Source of the DNA: Litoditis marina | Taxonomy: Eukaryota; Nematoda; Chromadorea; Rhabditida; Rhabditidae | NCBI GenBank assembly: GCA_964036275.1 | Contig: OZ038437.1 | Coordinates: 11,724,733 to 11,788,732 of the forward strand | Length of the DNA stretch: 64,000 bases | Direction of reading: 5' to 3' | Part shown: piece by piece, positions 49,040 through 61,679 of the stretch | Numbering within the stretch: position 1 is the first letter of the stretch | Layout of the letters: each line of letters begins with the position of its first letter | Position numbers and translations under genes: made by a program | The notes under the pieces: generated by a model | The model's input: only the letters and a program-made list of their open reading frames with translations | Told to the model about the DNA's origin: nothing | Databases searched by the model: none

Positions 49040-49253
49040 CGATATTTTATTGTGAATTTTTCTATATCTGGAATGCTTATCAAATTTCGACTCTTTTGAA
49101 AAAAAAATTATTCCAAAACATTAAGTTTGAATGCGGAAAGTTGAAAAGGTGTACAAAGGTGTACGATGTGCGTTAGCCAACCACGACAACCACGACAACC
49201 ACGACAACGACGACAAAAAATACATATTGCATTGTATATAAGAGGGCTGGGGA

Positions 49254-50088
49254 TGGTTTTCCCTTTTAAATGTTTAAAACGGTCAAATCTCGGTTGTATG
49301 GTGTTGAAAATTGAATATGTCTCTATTATAGGGTAAATCGAGTATGAGAAACTCATTGGTGTGCTTTAAATTGTACGATTTTCATCGTGCATCAAGGTAC
49401 GGAACGAGTGCACGAATAATGCACGATTTCGTGCACTGTTTCCGTTCAAAAGTTCATGGTAGATTTCGAAAAGGGTTCTCATGTGGTATTTCAAAAATTA
49501 GACGATTCCAACAAAAACGAAGCTCCCAAATCAAAAATAACGGTTTTTTGATCCGTATTGTCCGATTTACGGGCGAAAGAGACTATTTATGCAAATTTCG
49601 CGCACATCAAAATGTAGATCACGAAATTCTGCTATGGAAAAGTTGTGTTCAAAATAGGAGTTAGAGGGGCGTTTTTCGAGAAAAACACGTTTTAAAAGTG
49701 AAATTTTTGCTGAAAACGCCCTAGGTAAATAATCGATAATCAATATTAGTGTTAAATAATGGTAGGTGTGAGTGAGTGATTTGGACTGAATAGCTTGTTG
49801 TAGATTGGTAGTACATGATTTTTTGGCCCGTTTGATTTTGCACGACCCTTTTATCAAGCTTTGAAGTTATGAACATCACACGTTCCGAAAATTTTTAAAA
49901 TTCGGTATGCGAGGATGCAAAATGGAGCACTCAAAAAAACTTTATCATCACATTATAACCGTACTTTTCCATTGTGCGCGCCCTTGTTAGGGCGCACACT
50001 CCCTGTTTGGAGCGCGGCAGAATTTCGGACGGGTGCATCTTCGGTGCGTTGTCCGCGTTGCTTACTGCATTGTATATAGGAGCGGGGA
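49254..50088 (-). repeat. Diverged 835-bp unit, second copy of D1
   Basis: Matches 44125-44959, including the GTTTGG and CGGACGGG variants in its tail. It is followed by the hairpin of module 7, whereas the first copy is followed by D2, so the duplicated block ends here. Confidence 0.92.
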
Positions 50089-50109
50089 CTAGACGCCTGC
50101 GGCGTCTAG
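50089..50109 (-). other. 3'-terminal hairpin ending in CTAG (module 7)
   Basis: Same arms and loop as at 9527, followed by CAGTTGTGAATCTTGTAT. Confidence 0.85.
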
Positions 50110-50299
50110 CAGTTGTGAATCTTGTATAAAATTCTGTACAAAACGATACAAAACATGATATATCTCCGTTATACCAAGCCTGTGCCATGGGTTTGCGGAA
50201 GATCGACTTTTTCCATGGCTGTCGTGCGGCCTGGCAATATATGTCATTTGGCATGCACTTACACCTTCGTTCTCCAGATTTCGTGTAAAACCTATAGAA

Positions 50300-50815
50300 C
50301 TTAATTTGAACATTTTGTCGCGTCGCGTGCACGCGTGCGCGTGTTCTGACATTGTTAATTGTATTTTACGTTATCAGATACTACTACACTCGTACGCCAA
50401 ATTTGGTTCGATTTCATCCACTCTGAAAAACTGTCGCGTCGCGTGCAGCGCGCGCGTTTTTGTGAAAATATGATTAGCATTTGACGTTATCAGATACTAC
50501 TACACTCGTACGCCAAATTTGGTACGATTTCATCCACTCTGAAAAAACTGTCGCGTCGCGTGCAGCGCGCGCGTTTTTGTGAAAATATGATTAGCATTTG
50601 ACGTTATCAGATACTACTACACTCGTACGCCAAATTTGGTACGATTTCATCCACTCTGAAAAAACTGTCGCGTCGCGTGCAGCGCGCGCGTTTTTTTGAA
50701 AATATGGATTGTATTTGACGTTATCAGATACTACTACACTCGTACGCTAAATTTGGTACGATTTCATCCACTCTGAAAAAACTGTCGCGTCGCGTGCATG
50801 CGCGCGTGATATTTT
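50300..50815. repeat. 117-bp CpG satellite, module 7
   Basis: Five boxes GTCGCGTCGCGTGCA with spacing 116, 117, 117, 117. Units carry TTATCAGATACTACTACACT as in module 5. The last box changes to GCATGCGCGCGTGATATTTT where the 5' domain starts. Confidence 0.9.
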
Positions 50816-51026
50816 ATTGTGAATTTTTCTATATCTGGAATGCTTATCAAATTTCGACTATTTTGCAAAAAAAATTATTCAAAAACATTAAGTTTGAATG
50901 CGGAAAGTTGAAAAGGTGTACAAAGGTGTTTGAAAAGGTGTACAAAGGTGTACGATGTGCGTTTGCCGTCATGACACAAAGCCGTCATGACAAAAGGTGA
51001 CATTAGCATTGTATGGGGGGCGGGGA

Positions 51027-51217
51027 TGGAATGCTTATCAAATTTCGACTATTTTGCAAAAAAAATTATTCAAAAACATTAAGTTTGAATGCGGAAAGTT
51101 GAAAAGGTGTACAAAGGTGTTTGAAAAGGTGTACAAAGGTGTACGATGTGCGTTTGCCGTCATGACACAAAGCCGTCATGACAAAAGGTGACATTAGCAT
51201 TGTATTGGGGGCGGGGA
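51027..51217 (-). repeat. 191-bp tandem copy of the module 7 end
   Basis: Exact-length duplicate of 50836-51026 with one difference I could find (G at 51015, T at 51206). It starts TGGAATGCTTATC, which in the first copy lies inside the module after TATATC, and ends at the TCCCC terminus. It is the smallest unit in the window to use the shared terminus, and its left edge matches no other element end. Confidence 0.93.
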
Positions 51218-52385
51218 CCCATTTTCTAACTTTTCAAATTTTTAAAACGGTCAAATCTCGGTTATATGGTGTTGAAAATTGAATATGTCTGTATTATAGG
51301 GTAAATCGAGTATGAGAAACTCATTGGTGTGCTTTGTACGATTTTCATCGTGCATCAAGGTACGGAACGAGTGCACGACTGATGCACGATTTCGTGCACT
51401 GTTTTCGTTCAAAAGTTCATGGTAGATTTCTAAAAGGGCTCTCATGTGGTAGGTCAAAAATTAGACGATTCCAACAAAAACGAAGCTCCCAAATCAAAAA
51501 TAACGGATTTTTGGTCCGTATTATCCAATTTACGGGCGAAATTCACAAGATATGCAAATTTCGCGCACGTTAAAATGTAGATCACAAAATTCTGCTATGG
51601 AACAGTTGTGTTCAAAATAGGAGTTAGGGGGGCGTTTTTCGAGAAAAACACGTTTTAAAAGTGAAATTTTCGTTGAAAACACCCTAGGTAAATAATCGAT
51701 AATCAATATCAGTGTTGAATAATGGTAGGTGTAAGTGAGTGATTTGGACGGAATAGCTCGTTGTAGATTAGTAGTACATGATTTTTTGGCCCGTTTGATT
51801 TTGCACGATCCTTTTATCAAGCTTTGAAGTTATGAACATCACACGTTCCGAAAAATTTTAAAATTCGGTATGCGAGGATGCAAAATGGAGCACTCAAAAA
51901 AGTTTCTGGGTGTTATGTTGTGTGCATTTGTACAACAGCCACAACGCAATAAAAATGTAACGCCCAACATGTACATTTGGAAAGTTGTGTTAACTACACC
52001 CGTTCGTCGAGTTTCGTACGTTTTTGTACCATTTTAAGAATTCTGTCGCGTCGCGGTTATATAATGTTAAAAGCCGGATATGCTAAATAGTAGGGTAAAT
52101 CGAGTGTGCCAAATTCATTGGTGTGCTTAAAATTGTACGATTTCTATCGTGCACCGAGGTACGGGACAGATGCACGAAAAGTGCACGATTTCGTGCACTT
52201 TTTCTGTCGAAAAGTTCACAGTAGTTTGTAAATAGGGTTCTCATGTGGTATGCCAAAAATTAGATGATTTCAAGAAAAATGAAGCTCCCGAATCAAAAAT
52301 ACAAATGTGGTAAGGACACAAAGCCGTCATGACACGAAGCCGTCATGACAAAGTGTGACAATTGCATTGTATAACGCAGAGGGGA
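51218..52385 (-). repeat. 1168-bp unit, left type P, right type r
   Basis: Left half starts CCCATTTTCTAAC and is the 690-bp core; after GAGCACTCAAAAAA the tail is different from the 836-bp family (GTTTCTGGGTGTTATG). The r tail contains an extra partial copy of the core start (about 52055-52308) joined at CGCGTCGCGGTTATATAATG, then GACACGAAGCCGTCATGACA and the end GCAGAGGGGA. It is the most diverged P unit: 1168 bp rather than 1173, with its own differences such as GGTAGGTCAAAAATTAG. Confidence 0.92.
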
Positions 52386-53538
52386 CCGCATTGCTTTCAA
52401 AATTTTTAAAACAGCTATATCTCGGTTATATAGTGTTAAAAGCCGAATATGCTTAATAGTAGGGTAAATCGGGTGTGAAAAATTCATTGGTGTGCTTAAA
52501 ATTGTACGATTTCTACCGTGCATCGAGGTACGGGACGGATGCACGAAAAGTGCACGATTTCGTGCACTGTTTCCGTTCAAAAGTTCATGGTAGATTTCGA
52601 ATAGGGCTCTCATGTGGTATGTCAAAAATTAGACGATTCCAACAAAAACGAAGCTCCCAAATCAAAAATAACGGATTTTTGGTCCGTATTGTCCGATTTA
52701 CGGGCGAAAGAGACTATTTATGCAAATTTCGCGCACGTTAAAATGTAGATCACAAAATTCTGCTATGGAAAAGTTGTGTTCAAAATAGGAGTTAGAGGGG
52801 CGTTTTTCGAGAAAAACACGTTTTAAAAGTGAAATTGTTGTTGAAAACGCCCTAGGTAAATAATCGATAATCAATATTAGTGTTAAATAATGGTAGGTGT
52901 AAGTGAGTGATTTGGACGGAATAACTCGCTGTAGATTATTAGTACATGATTTTTTGACCCGTTTGATTTTGCACGACCCTTTTATCAAGCTTTGAAGTTA
53001 TGAACATCACACGTTCCGAAAATTTTTAAAATTCGGTATGCGAGGATGCAAAATGGAGCACTCAAAAAAGTTTCTGAGTGTTATGTTGTGTGCATTTGTA
53101 CAACAGCCACAACGCAATAGAAATTTAACGCCCAACATGTACATTTGGAAAGTTGTGTTAGCTACACCCGTTCGTCGAGTTTCGTACATTTTTGTATCAT
53201 TTTAAGAATTCTGTCGCGTCGCGTGCACGCGTGTTCAAAAATTTAAAATAGTATTCGGCTTCAGCAAGTATGATTACATCCGTTCTCCAATTTTTGTCCG
53301 ATAAAACCTACTTTCAAAATTTTGTCGCGTCGCGTGCGCGCGTGCGCGATATTACAAAATTTTGAATATCATTGTTTGTGAGTTCTTTCGATTTAGATAC
53401 GAATCAGAAAAAAGTATTTTGAAAAACATTAATTTTGAAGCATTTTATCGTGATTTCGCTTGCCATGTGTCTTGAGACTGTGCCATGGAAACATGGAACA
53501 TGGAAAGGGTGACATTAGCATTGTATGGGGGGCGGGGA
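52386..53538 (-). repeat. 1153-bp unit, left type Q, right type s
   Basis: Left half starts CCGCATTGCTTTC with AAAACAGCTATATCTCGG and a full 9-bp hairpin AGTGCACGA, TT, TCGTGCACT. The s tail carries GTTTCTGAGTGTTATG, two CpG boxes of the 118-bp satellite (53213 and about 53322), GATACGAATCAGAAAAAAGT, CATGGAA triplets and the end GGGGGGCGGGGA. Confidence 0.93.
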
Positions 53539-54696
53539 CCCATTTTCTAACTTTTCAAATTTTTAAAACGGTCAAATCTCGGTTATATGGTGTTGAAAAC
53601 TGAATATGTCTATATTATAGGGTAAATCGAGTATGAGAAACTCATTGGTGTGCTTTAAATTGTACGATTTTCATCGTGCATCAAGGTACGGAACGAGTGC
53701 ACGAATAATGCACGATTTCGTGCACTGTTTCCGTTCAAAAGTTCATGGTAGATTTCGAATAGAGCTCTCATGTGGTATGTAAAAAATTAGACGATTCCAA
53801 CAAAAACGAAGCTCCCAAATCAAAAATAACGGATTTTTGGTCCGTATTGTGCGATTTACGGGCGAGAGAGACTATTTATGCAAATTTCGCGCACATCAAA
53901 ATGTAGATCACAAAATTCTGCTATGGAAAAGTTGTGTTCAAAATAGGAGTTAGGGGGGCGTTTTTCGAGAAAAACACGTTTTAAAAGTGAAATTTTCGTT
54001 GAAAACGCCCTAGGTAAATAATCGATAATCAATATTAGTGTTAAATAATGGTAGGTGTAAGTGAGTGATTTGGACGGAATAACTCGCTGTAGATTATTAG
54101 TACATGATTTTTTGACCCGTTTGATTTTGCACGACCCTTTTATCAAGCTTTGAAGTTATGAACATCACACGTTCCGAAAATTTTTAAAATTCGGTATGCG
54201 AGGATGCAAAATGGAGCACTCAAAAAAGTTTCTGAGTGTTATGTTGTGTGCATTTGTACAACAGCCACAACGCAATAGAAATTTAACGCCCAACATGTAC
54301 ATTTGGAAAGTTGTGTTAGCTACACCCGTTCGTCGAGTTTCGTACATTTTTGTATCATTTTAAGAATTCTGTCGCGTCGCGTGCACGCGTGTTCAAAAAT
54401 TTAAAATAGTATTCGGCTTCAGCAAGTATGATTACATCCGTTCTCCAATTTTTGTCCGATAAAACCTACTTTCAAAATTTTGTCGCGTCGCGTGCGCGCG
54501 TGCGCGATATTACAAAATTTTGAATATCATTGTTTGTGAGTTCTTTCGATTTAGATACGAATCAGAAAAAAGTATTTTGAAAAACATTAATTTTGAAGCA
54601 TTTTATCGTGATTTCGCTTGCCATGTGTCTTGAGACTGTGCCATGGAAACATGGAACATGGAAAGGGTGACATTAGCATTGTATGGGGGGCGGGGA
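53539..54696 (-). repeat. 1158-bp unit, P-s
   Basis: P left half with the s tail. Its core carries GTATGTAAAAAATTAG and GGGCGAGAGAGA, distinguishing P cores here from Q cores. Confidence 0.93.
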
Positions 54697-55854
54697 CCCA
54701 TTTTCTAACTTTTCAAATTTTTAAAACGGTCAAATCTCGGTTATATGGTGTTGAAAACTGAATATGTCTATATTATAGGGTAAATCGAGTATGAGAAACT
54801 CATTGGTGTGCTTTAAATTGTACGATTTTCATCGTGCATCAAGGTACGGAACGAGTGCACGAATAATGCACGATTTCGTGCACTGTTTCCGTTCAAAAGT
54901 TCATGGTAGATTTCGAATAGAGCTCTCATGTGGTATGTAAAAAATTAGACGATTCCAACAAAAACGAAGCTCCCAAATCAAAAATAACGGATTTTTGGTC
55001 CGTATTGTGCGATTTACGGGCGAGAGAGACTATTTATGCAAATTTCGCGCACATCAAAATGTAGATCACAAAATTCTGCTATGGAAAAGTTGTGTTCAAA
55101 ATAGGAGTTAGGGGGGCGTTTTTCGAGAAAAACACGTTTTAAAAGTGAAATTTTCGTTGAAAACGCCCTAGGTAAATAATCGATAATCAATATTAGTGTT
55201 AAATAATGGTAGGTGTAAGTGAGTGATTTGGACGGAATAACTCGCTGTAGATTATTAGTACATGATTTTTTGACCCGTTTGATTTTGCACGACCCTTTTA
55301 TCAAGCTTTGAAGTTATGAACATCACACGTTCCGAAAATTTTTAAAATTCGGTATGCGAGGATGCAAAATGGAGCACTCAAAAAAGTTTCTGAGTGTTAT
55401 GTTGTGTGCATTTGTACAACAGCCACAACGCAATAGAAATTTAACGCCCAACATGTACATTTGGAAAGTTGTGTTAGCTACACCCGTTCGTCGAGTTTCG
55501 TACATTTTTGTATCATTTTAAGAATTCTGTCGCGTCGCGTGCACGCGTGTTCAAAAATTTAAAATAGTATTCGGCTTCAGCAAGTATGATTACATCCGTT
55601 CTCCAATTTTTGTCCGATAAAACCTACTTTCAAAATTTTGTCGCGTCGCGTGCGCGCGTGCGCGATATTACAAAATTTTGAATATCATTGTTTGTGAGTT
55701 CTTTCGATTTAGATACGAATCAGAAAAAAGTATTTTGAAAAACATTAATTTTGAAGCATTTTATCGTGATTTCGCTTGCCATGTGTCTTGAGACTGTGCC
55801 ATGGAAACATGGAACATGGAAAGGGTGACATTAGCATTGTATGGGGGGCGGGGA
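54697..55854 (-). repeat. 1158-bp unit, P-s
   Basis: Indistinguishable by eye from the preceding unit. Confidence 0.93.
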
Positions 55855-57027
55855 CCCATTTTCTAACTTTTCAAATTTTTAAAACGGTCAAATCTCGGTT
55901 ATATGGTGTTGAAAACTGAATATGTCTATATTATAGGGTAAATCGAGTATGAGAAACTCATTGGTGTGCTTTAAATTGTACGATTTTCATCGTGCATCAA
56001 GGTACGGAACGAGTGCACGAATAATGCACGATTTCGTGCACTGTTTCCGTTCAAAAGTTCATGGTAGATTTCGAATAGAGCTCTCATGTGGTATGTAAAA
56101 AATTAGACGATTCCAACAAAAACGAAGCTCCCAAATCAAAAATAACGGATTTTTGGTCCGTATTGTGCGATTTACGGGCGAGAGAGACTATTTATGCAAA
56201 TTTCGCGCACATCAAAATGTAGATCACAAAATTCTGCTATGGAAAAGTTGTGTTCAAAATAGGAGTTAGGGGGGCGTTTTTCGAGAAAAACACGTTTTAA
56301 AAGTGAAATTTTCGTTGAAAACGCCCTAGGTAAATAATCGATAATCAATATTAGTGTTAAATAATGGTAGGTGTAAGTGAGTGATTTGGACGGAATAACT
56401 CGCTGTAGATTATTAGTACATGATTTTTTGACCCGTTTGATTTTGCACGACCCTTTTATCAAGCTTTGAAGTTATGAACATCACACGTTCCGAAAAATTT
56501 TAAAATTCGGTATGCGAGGATGCAAAATGGAGCACTCAAAAAAGTTTCTGGGTGTTATGTTGTGTGCATTTGTACAACAGCCACAACGCAATAAAAATGT
56601 AACGCCCAACATGTACATTTGGAAAGTTGTGTTAACTACACCCGTTCGTCGAGTTTCGTACGTTTTTGTACCATTTTAAGAATTCTGTCGCGTCGCGGTT
56701 ATATAATGTTAAAAGCCGGATATGCTAAATAGTAGGGTAAATCGAGTGTGCCAAATTCATTGGTGTGCTTAAAATTGTACGATTTCTATCGTGCACCGAG
56801 GTACGGGACAGATGCACGAAAAGTGCACGATTTCGTGCACTTTTTCTGTCGAAAAGTTCACAGTAGTTTGTAAATAGGGTTCTCATGTGGTATGCCAAAA
56901 ATTAGATGATTTCAAGAAAAATGAAGCTCCCGAATCAAAAATACAAATGTGGTAAGGACACAAAGCCGTCATGACACGAAGCCGTCATGACAAAGTGTGA
57001 CAATTGCATTGTATAACGCAGAGGGGA
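55855..57027 (-). repeat. 1173-bp unit, P-r
   Basis: P core followed by the r tail including the nested partial core copy (about 56697-56950). Confidence 0.93.
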
Positions 57028-58180
57028 CCGCATTGCTTTCAAAATTTTTAAAACAGCTATATCTCGGTTATATAGTGTTAAAAGCCGAATATGCTTAATA
57101 GTAGGGTAAATCGGGTGTGAAAAATTCATTGGTGTGCTTAAAATTGTACGATTTCTACCGTGCATCGAGGTACGGGACGGATGCACGAAAAGTGCACGAT
57201 TTCGTGCACTGTTTCCGTTCAAAAGTTCATGGTAGATTTCGAATAGGGCTCTCATGTGGTATGTCAAAAATTAGACGATTCCAACAAAAACGAAGCTCCC
57301 AAATCAAAAATAACGGATTTTTGGTCCGTATTGTCCGATTTACGGGCGAAAGAGACTATTTATGCAAATTTCGCGCACGTTAAAATGTAGATCACAAAAT
57401 TCTGCTATGGAAAAGTTGTGTTCAAAATAGGAGTTAGAGGGGCGTTTTTCGAGAAAAACACGTTTTAAAAGTGAAATTGTTGTTGAAAACGCCCTAGGTA
57501 AATAATCGATAATCAATATTAGTGTTAAATAATGGTAGGTGTAAGTGAGTGATTTGGACGGAATAACTCGCTGTAGATTATTAGTACATGATTTTTTGAC
57601 CCGTTTGATTTTGCACGACCCTTTTATCAAGCTTTGAAGTTATGAACATCACACGTTCCGAAAATTTTTAAAATTCGGTATGCGAGGATGCAAAATGGAG
57701 CACTCAAAAAAGTTTCTGAGTGTTATGTTGTGTGCATTTGTACAACAGCCACAACGCAATAGAAATTTAACGCCCAACATGTACATTTGGAAAGTTGTGT
57801 TAGCTACACCCGTTCGTCGAGTTTCGTACATTTTTGTATCATTTTAAGAATTCTGTCGCGTCGCGTGCACGCGTGTTCAAAAATTTAAAATAGTATTCGG
57901 CTTCAGCAAGTATGATTACATCCGTTCTCCAATTTTTGTCCGATAAAACCTACTTTCAAAATTTTGTCGCGTCGCGTGCGCGCGTGCGCGATATTACAAA
58001 ATTTTGAATATCATTGTTTGTGAGTTCTTTCGATTTAGATACGAATCAGAAAAAAGTATTTTGAAAAACATTAATTTTGAAGCATTTTATCGTGATTTCG
58101 CTTGCCATGTGTCTTGAGACTGTGCCATGGAAACATGGAACATGGAAAGGGTGACATTAGCATTGTATGGGGGGCGGGGA
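57028..58180 (-). repeat. 1153-bp unit, Q-s
   Basis: Matches the unit at 52386. Confidence 0.93.
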
Positions 58181-59338
58181 CCCATTTTCTAACTTTTCAA
58201 ATTTTTAAAACGGTCAAATCTCGGTTATATGGTGTTGAAAACTGAATATGTCTATATTATAGGGTAAATCGAGTATGAGAAACTCATTGGTGTGCTTTAA
58301 ATTGTACGATTTTCATCGTGCATCAAGGTACGGAACGAGTGCACGAATAATGCACGATTTCGTGCACTGTTTCCGTTCAAAAGTTCATGGTAGATTTCGA
58401 ATAGAGCTCTCATGTGGTATGTAAAAAATTAGACGATTCCAACAAAAACGAAGCTCCCAAATCAAAAATAACGGATTTTTGGTCCGTATTGTGCGATTTA
58501 CGGGCGAGAGAGACTATTTATGCAAATTTCGCGCACATCAAAATGTAGATCACAAAATTCTGCTATGGAAAAGTTGTGTTCAAAATAGGAGTTAGGGGGG
58601 CGTTTTTCGAGAAAAACACGTTTTAAAAGTGAAATTTTCGTTGAAAACGCCCTAGGTAAATAATCGATAATCAATATTAGTGTTAAATAATGGTAGGTGT
58701 AAGTGAGTGATTTGGACGGAATAACTCGCTGTAGATTATTAGTACATGATTTTTTGACCCGTTTGATTTTGCACGACCCTTTTATCAAGCTTTGAAGTTA
58801 TGAACATCACACGTTCCGAAAATTTTTAAAATTCGGTATGCGAGGATGCAAAATGGAGCACTCAAAAAAGTTTCTGAGTGTTATGTTGTGTGCATTTGTA
58901 CAACAGCCACAACGCAATAGAAATTTAACGCCCAACATGTACATTTGGAAAGTTGTGTTAGCTACACCCGTTCGTCGAGTTTCGTACATTTTTGTATCAT
59001 TTTAAGAATTCTGTCGCGTCGCGTGCACGCGTGTTCAAAAATTTAAAATAGTATTCGGCTTCAGCAAGTATGATTACATCCGTTCTCCAATTTTTGTCCG
59101 ATAAAACCTACTTTCAAAATTTTGTCGCGTCGCGTGCGCGCGTGCGCGATATTACAAAATTTTGAATATCATTGTTTGTGAGTTCTTTCGATTTAGATAC
59201 GAATCAGAAAAAAGTATTTTGAAAAACATTAATTTTGAAGCATTTTATCGTGATTTCGCTTGCCATGTGTCTTGAGACTGTGCCATGGAAACATGGAACA
59301 TGGAAAGGGTGACATTAGCATTGTATGGGGGGCGGGGA
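58181..59338 (-). repeat. 1158-bp unit, P-s
   Basis: Matches the unit at 53539. Confidence 0.93.
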
Positions 59339-60511
59339 CCCATTTTCTAACTTTTCAAATTTTTAAAACGGTCAAATCTCGGTTATATGGTGTTGAAAAC
59401 TGAATATGTCTATATTATAGGGTAAATCGAGTATGAGAAACTCATTGGTGTGCTTTAAATTGTACGATTTTCATCGTGCATCAAGGTACGGAACGAGTGC
59501 ACGAATAATGCACGATTTCGTGCACTGTTTCCGTTCAAAAGTTCATGGTAGATTTCGAATAGAGCTCTCATGTGGTATGTAAAAAATTAGACGATTCCAA
59601 CAAAAACGAAGCTCCCAAATCAAAAATAACGGATTTTTGGTCCGTATTGTGCGATTTACGGGCGAGAGAGACTATTTATGCAAATTTCGCGCACATCAAA
59701 ATGTAGATCACAAAATTCTGCTATGGAAAAGTTGTGTTCAAAATAGGAGTTAGGGGGGCGTTTTTCGAGAAAAACACGTTTTAAAAGTGAAATTTTCGTT
59801 GAAAACGCCCTAGGTAAATAATCGATAATCAATATTAGTGTTAAATAATGGTAGGTGTAAGTGAGTGATTTGGACGGAATAACTCGCTGTAGATTATTAG
59901 TACATGATTTTTTGACCCGTTTGATTTTGCACGACCCTTTTATCAAGCTTTGAAGTTATGAACATCACACGTTCCGAAAAATTTTAAAATTCGGTATGCG
60001 AGGATGCAAAATGGAGCACTCAAAAAAGTTTCTGGGTGTTATGTTGTGTGCATTTGTACAACAGCCACAACGCAATAAAAATGTAACGCCCAACATGTAC
60101 ATTTGGAAAGTTGTGTTAACTACACCCGTTCGTCGAGTTTCGTACGTTTTTGTACCATTTTAAGAATTCTGTCGCGTCGCGGTTATATAATGTTAAAAGC
60201 CGGATATGCTAAATAGTAGGGTAAATCGAGTGTGCCAAATTCATTGGTGTGCTTAAAATTGTACGATTTCTATCGTGCACCGAGGTACGGGACAGATGCA
60301 CGAAAAGTGCACGATTTCGTGCACTTTTTCTGTCGAAAAGTTCACAGTAGTTTGTAAATAGGGTTCTCATGTGGTATGCCAAAAATTAGATGATTTCAAG
60401 AAAAATGAAGCTCCCGAATCAAAAATACAAATGTGGTAAGGACACAAAGCCGTCATGACACGAAGCCGTCATGACAAAGTGTGACAATTGCATTGTATAA
60501 CGCAGAGGGGA
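59339..60511 (-). repeat. 1173-bp unit, P-r
   Basis: Matches the unit at 55855. Confidence 0.93.
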
Positions 60512-61679
60512 CCGCATTGCTTTCAAAATTTTTAAAACAGCTATATCTCGGTTATATAGTGTTAAAAGCCGAATATGCTTAATAGTAGGGTAAATCGGGT
60601 GTGAAAAATTCATTGGTGTGCTTAAAATTGTACGATTTCTACCGTGCATCGAGGTACGGGACGGATGCACGAAAAGTGCACGATTTCGTGCACTGTTTCC
60701 GTTCAAAAGTTCATGGTAGATTTCGAATAGGGCTCTCATGTGGTATGTCAAAAATTAGACGATTCCAACAAAAACGAAGCTCCCAAATCAAAAATAACGG
60801 ATTTTTGGTCCGTATTGTCCGATTTACGGGCGAAAGAGACTATTTATGCAAATTTCGCGCACGTTAAAATGTAGATCACAAAATTCTGCTATGGAAAAGT
60901 TGTGTTCAAAATAGGAGTTAGAGGGGCGTTTTTCGAGAAAAACACGTTTTAAAAGTGAAATTGTTGTTGAAAACGCCCTAGGTAAATAATCGATAATCAA
61001 TATTAGTGTTAAATAATGGTAGGTGTAAGTGAGTGATTTGGACGGAATAACTCGCTGTAGATTATTAGTACATGATTTTTTGACCCGTTTGATTTTGCAC
61101 GACCCTTTTATCAAGCTTTGAAGTTATGAACATCACACGTTCCGAAAAATTTTAAAATTCGGTATGCGAGGATGCAAAATGGAGCACTCAAAAAAGTTTC
61201 TGGGTGTTATGTTGTGTGCATTTGTACAACAGCCACAACGCAATAAAAATGTAACGCCCAACATGTACATTTGGAAAGTTGTGTTAACTACACCCGTTCG
61301 TCGAGTTTCGTACGTTTTTGTACCATTTTAAGAATTCTGTCGCGTCGCGGTTATATAATGTTAAAAGCCGGATATGCTAAATAGTAGGGTAAATCGAGTG
61401 TGCCAAATTCATTGGTGTGCTTAAAATTGTACGATTTCTATCGTGCACCGAGGTACGGGACAGATGCACGAAAAGTGCACGATTTCGTGCACTTTTTCTG
61501 TCGAAAAGTTCACAGTAGTTTGTAAATAGGGTTCTCATGTGGTATGCCAAAAATTAGATGATTTCAAGAAAAATGAAGCTCCCGAATCAAAAATACAAAT
61601 GTGGTAAGGACACAAAGCCGTCATGACACGAAGCCGTCATGACAAAGTGTGACAATTGCATTGTATAACGCAGAGGGGA
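60512..61679 (-). repeat. 1168-bp unit, Q-r
   Basis: Q left half with the r tail, the fourth possible combination. Same length as the unit at 51218 by coincidence, not the same composition. Confidence 0.93.

Larger units (their letters stand above)
46329..49253 (-). mobile_element. Helitron-like module 6, duplicate of module 5
   Basis: Same length (2925 bp) and content as module 5, shifted by 5129 bp. The only difference I noticed is A at 43112 against G at 48241. Minisatellite near 46429-47999, backbone fragment near 48024-48274, 117-bp satellite near 48275-49039, CCACGACAA triplet at 49181-49207. Confidence 0.6.
50089..51026 (-). mobile_element. Helitron-like module 7, shortest complete module
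   Basis: In 938 bp: 3' hairpin; the right-end block with ACCAAGCCTGTGCCATGGGT; five boxes of the 117-bp satellite (50317, 50433, 50550, 50667, 50784); and a 5' domain with two GTCATGAC palindromes (50968-50975, 50984-50991). It ends GCATTGTATGGGGGGCGGGG plus A. Minimal example of the element type, without backbone or minisatellite. Confidence 0.6.
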
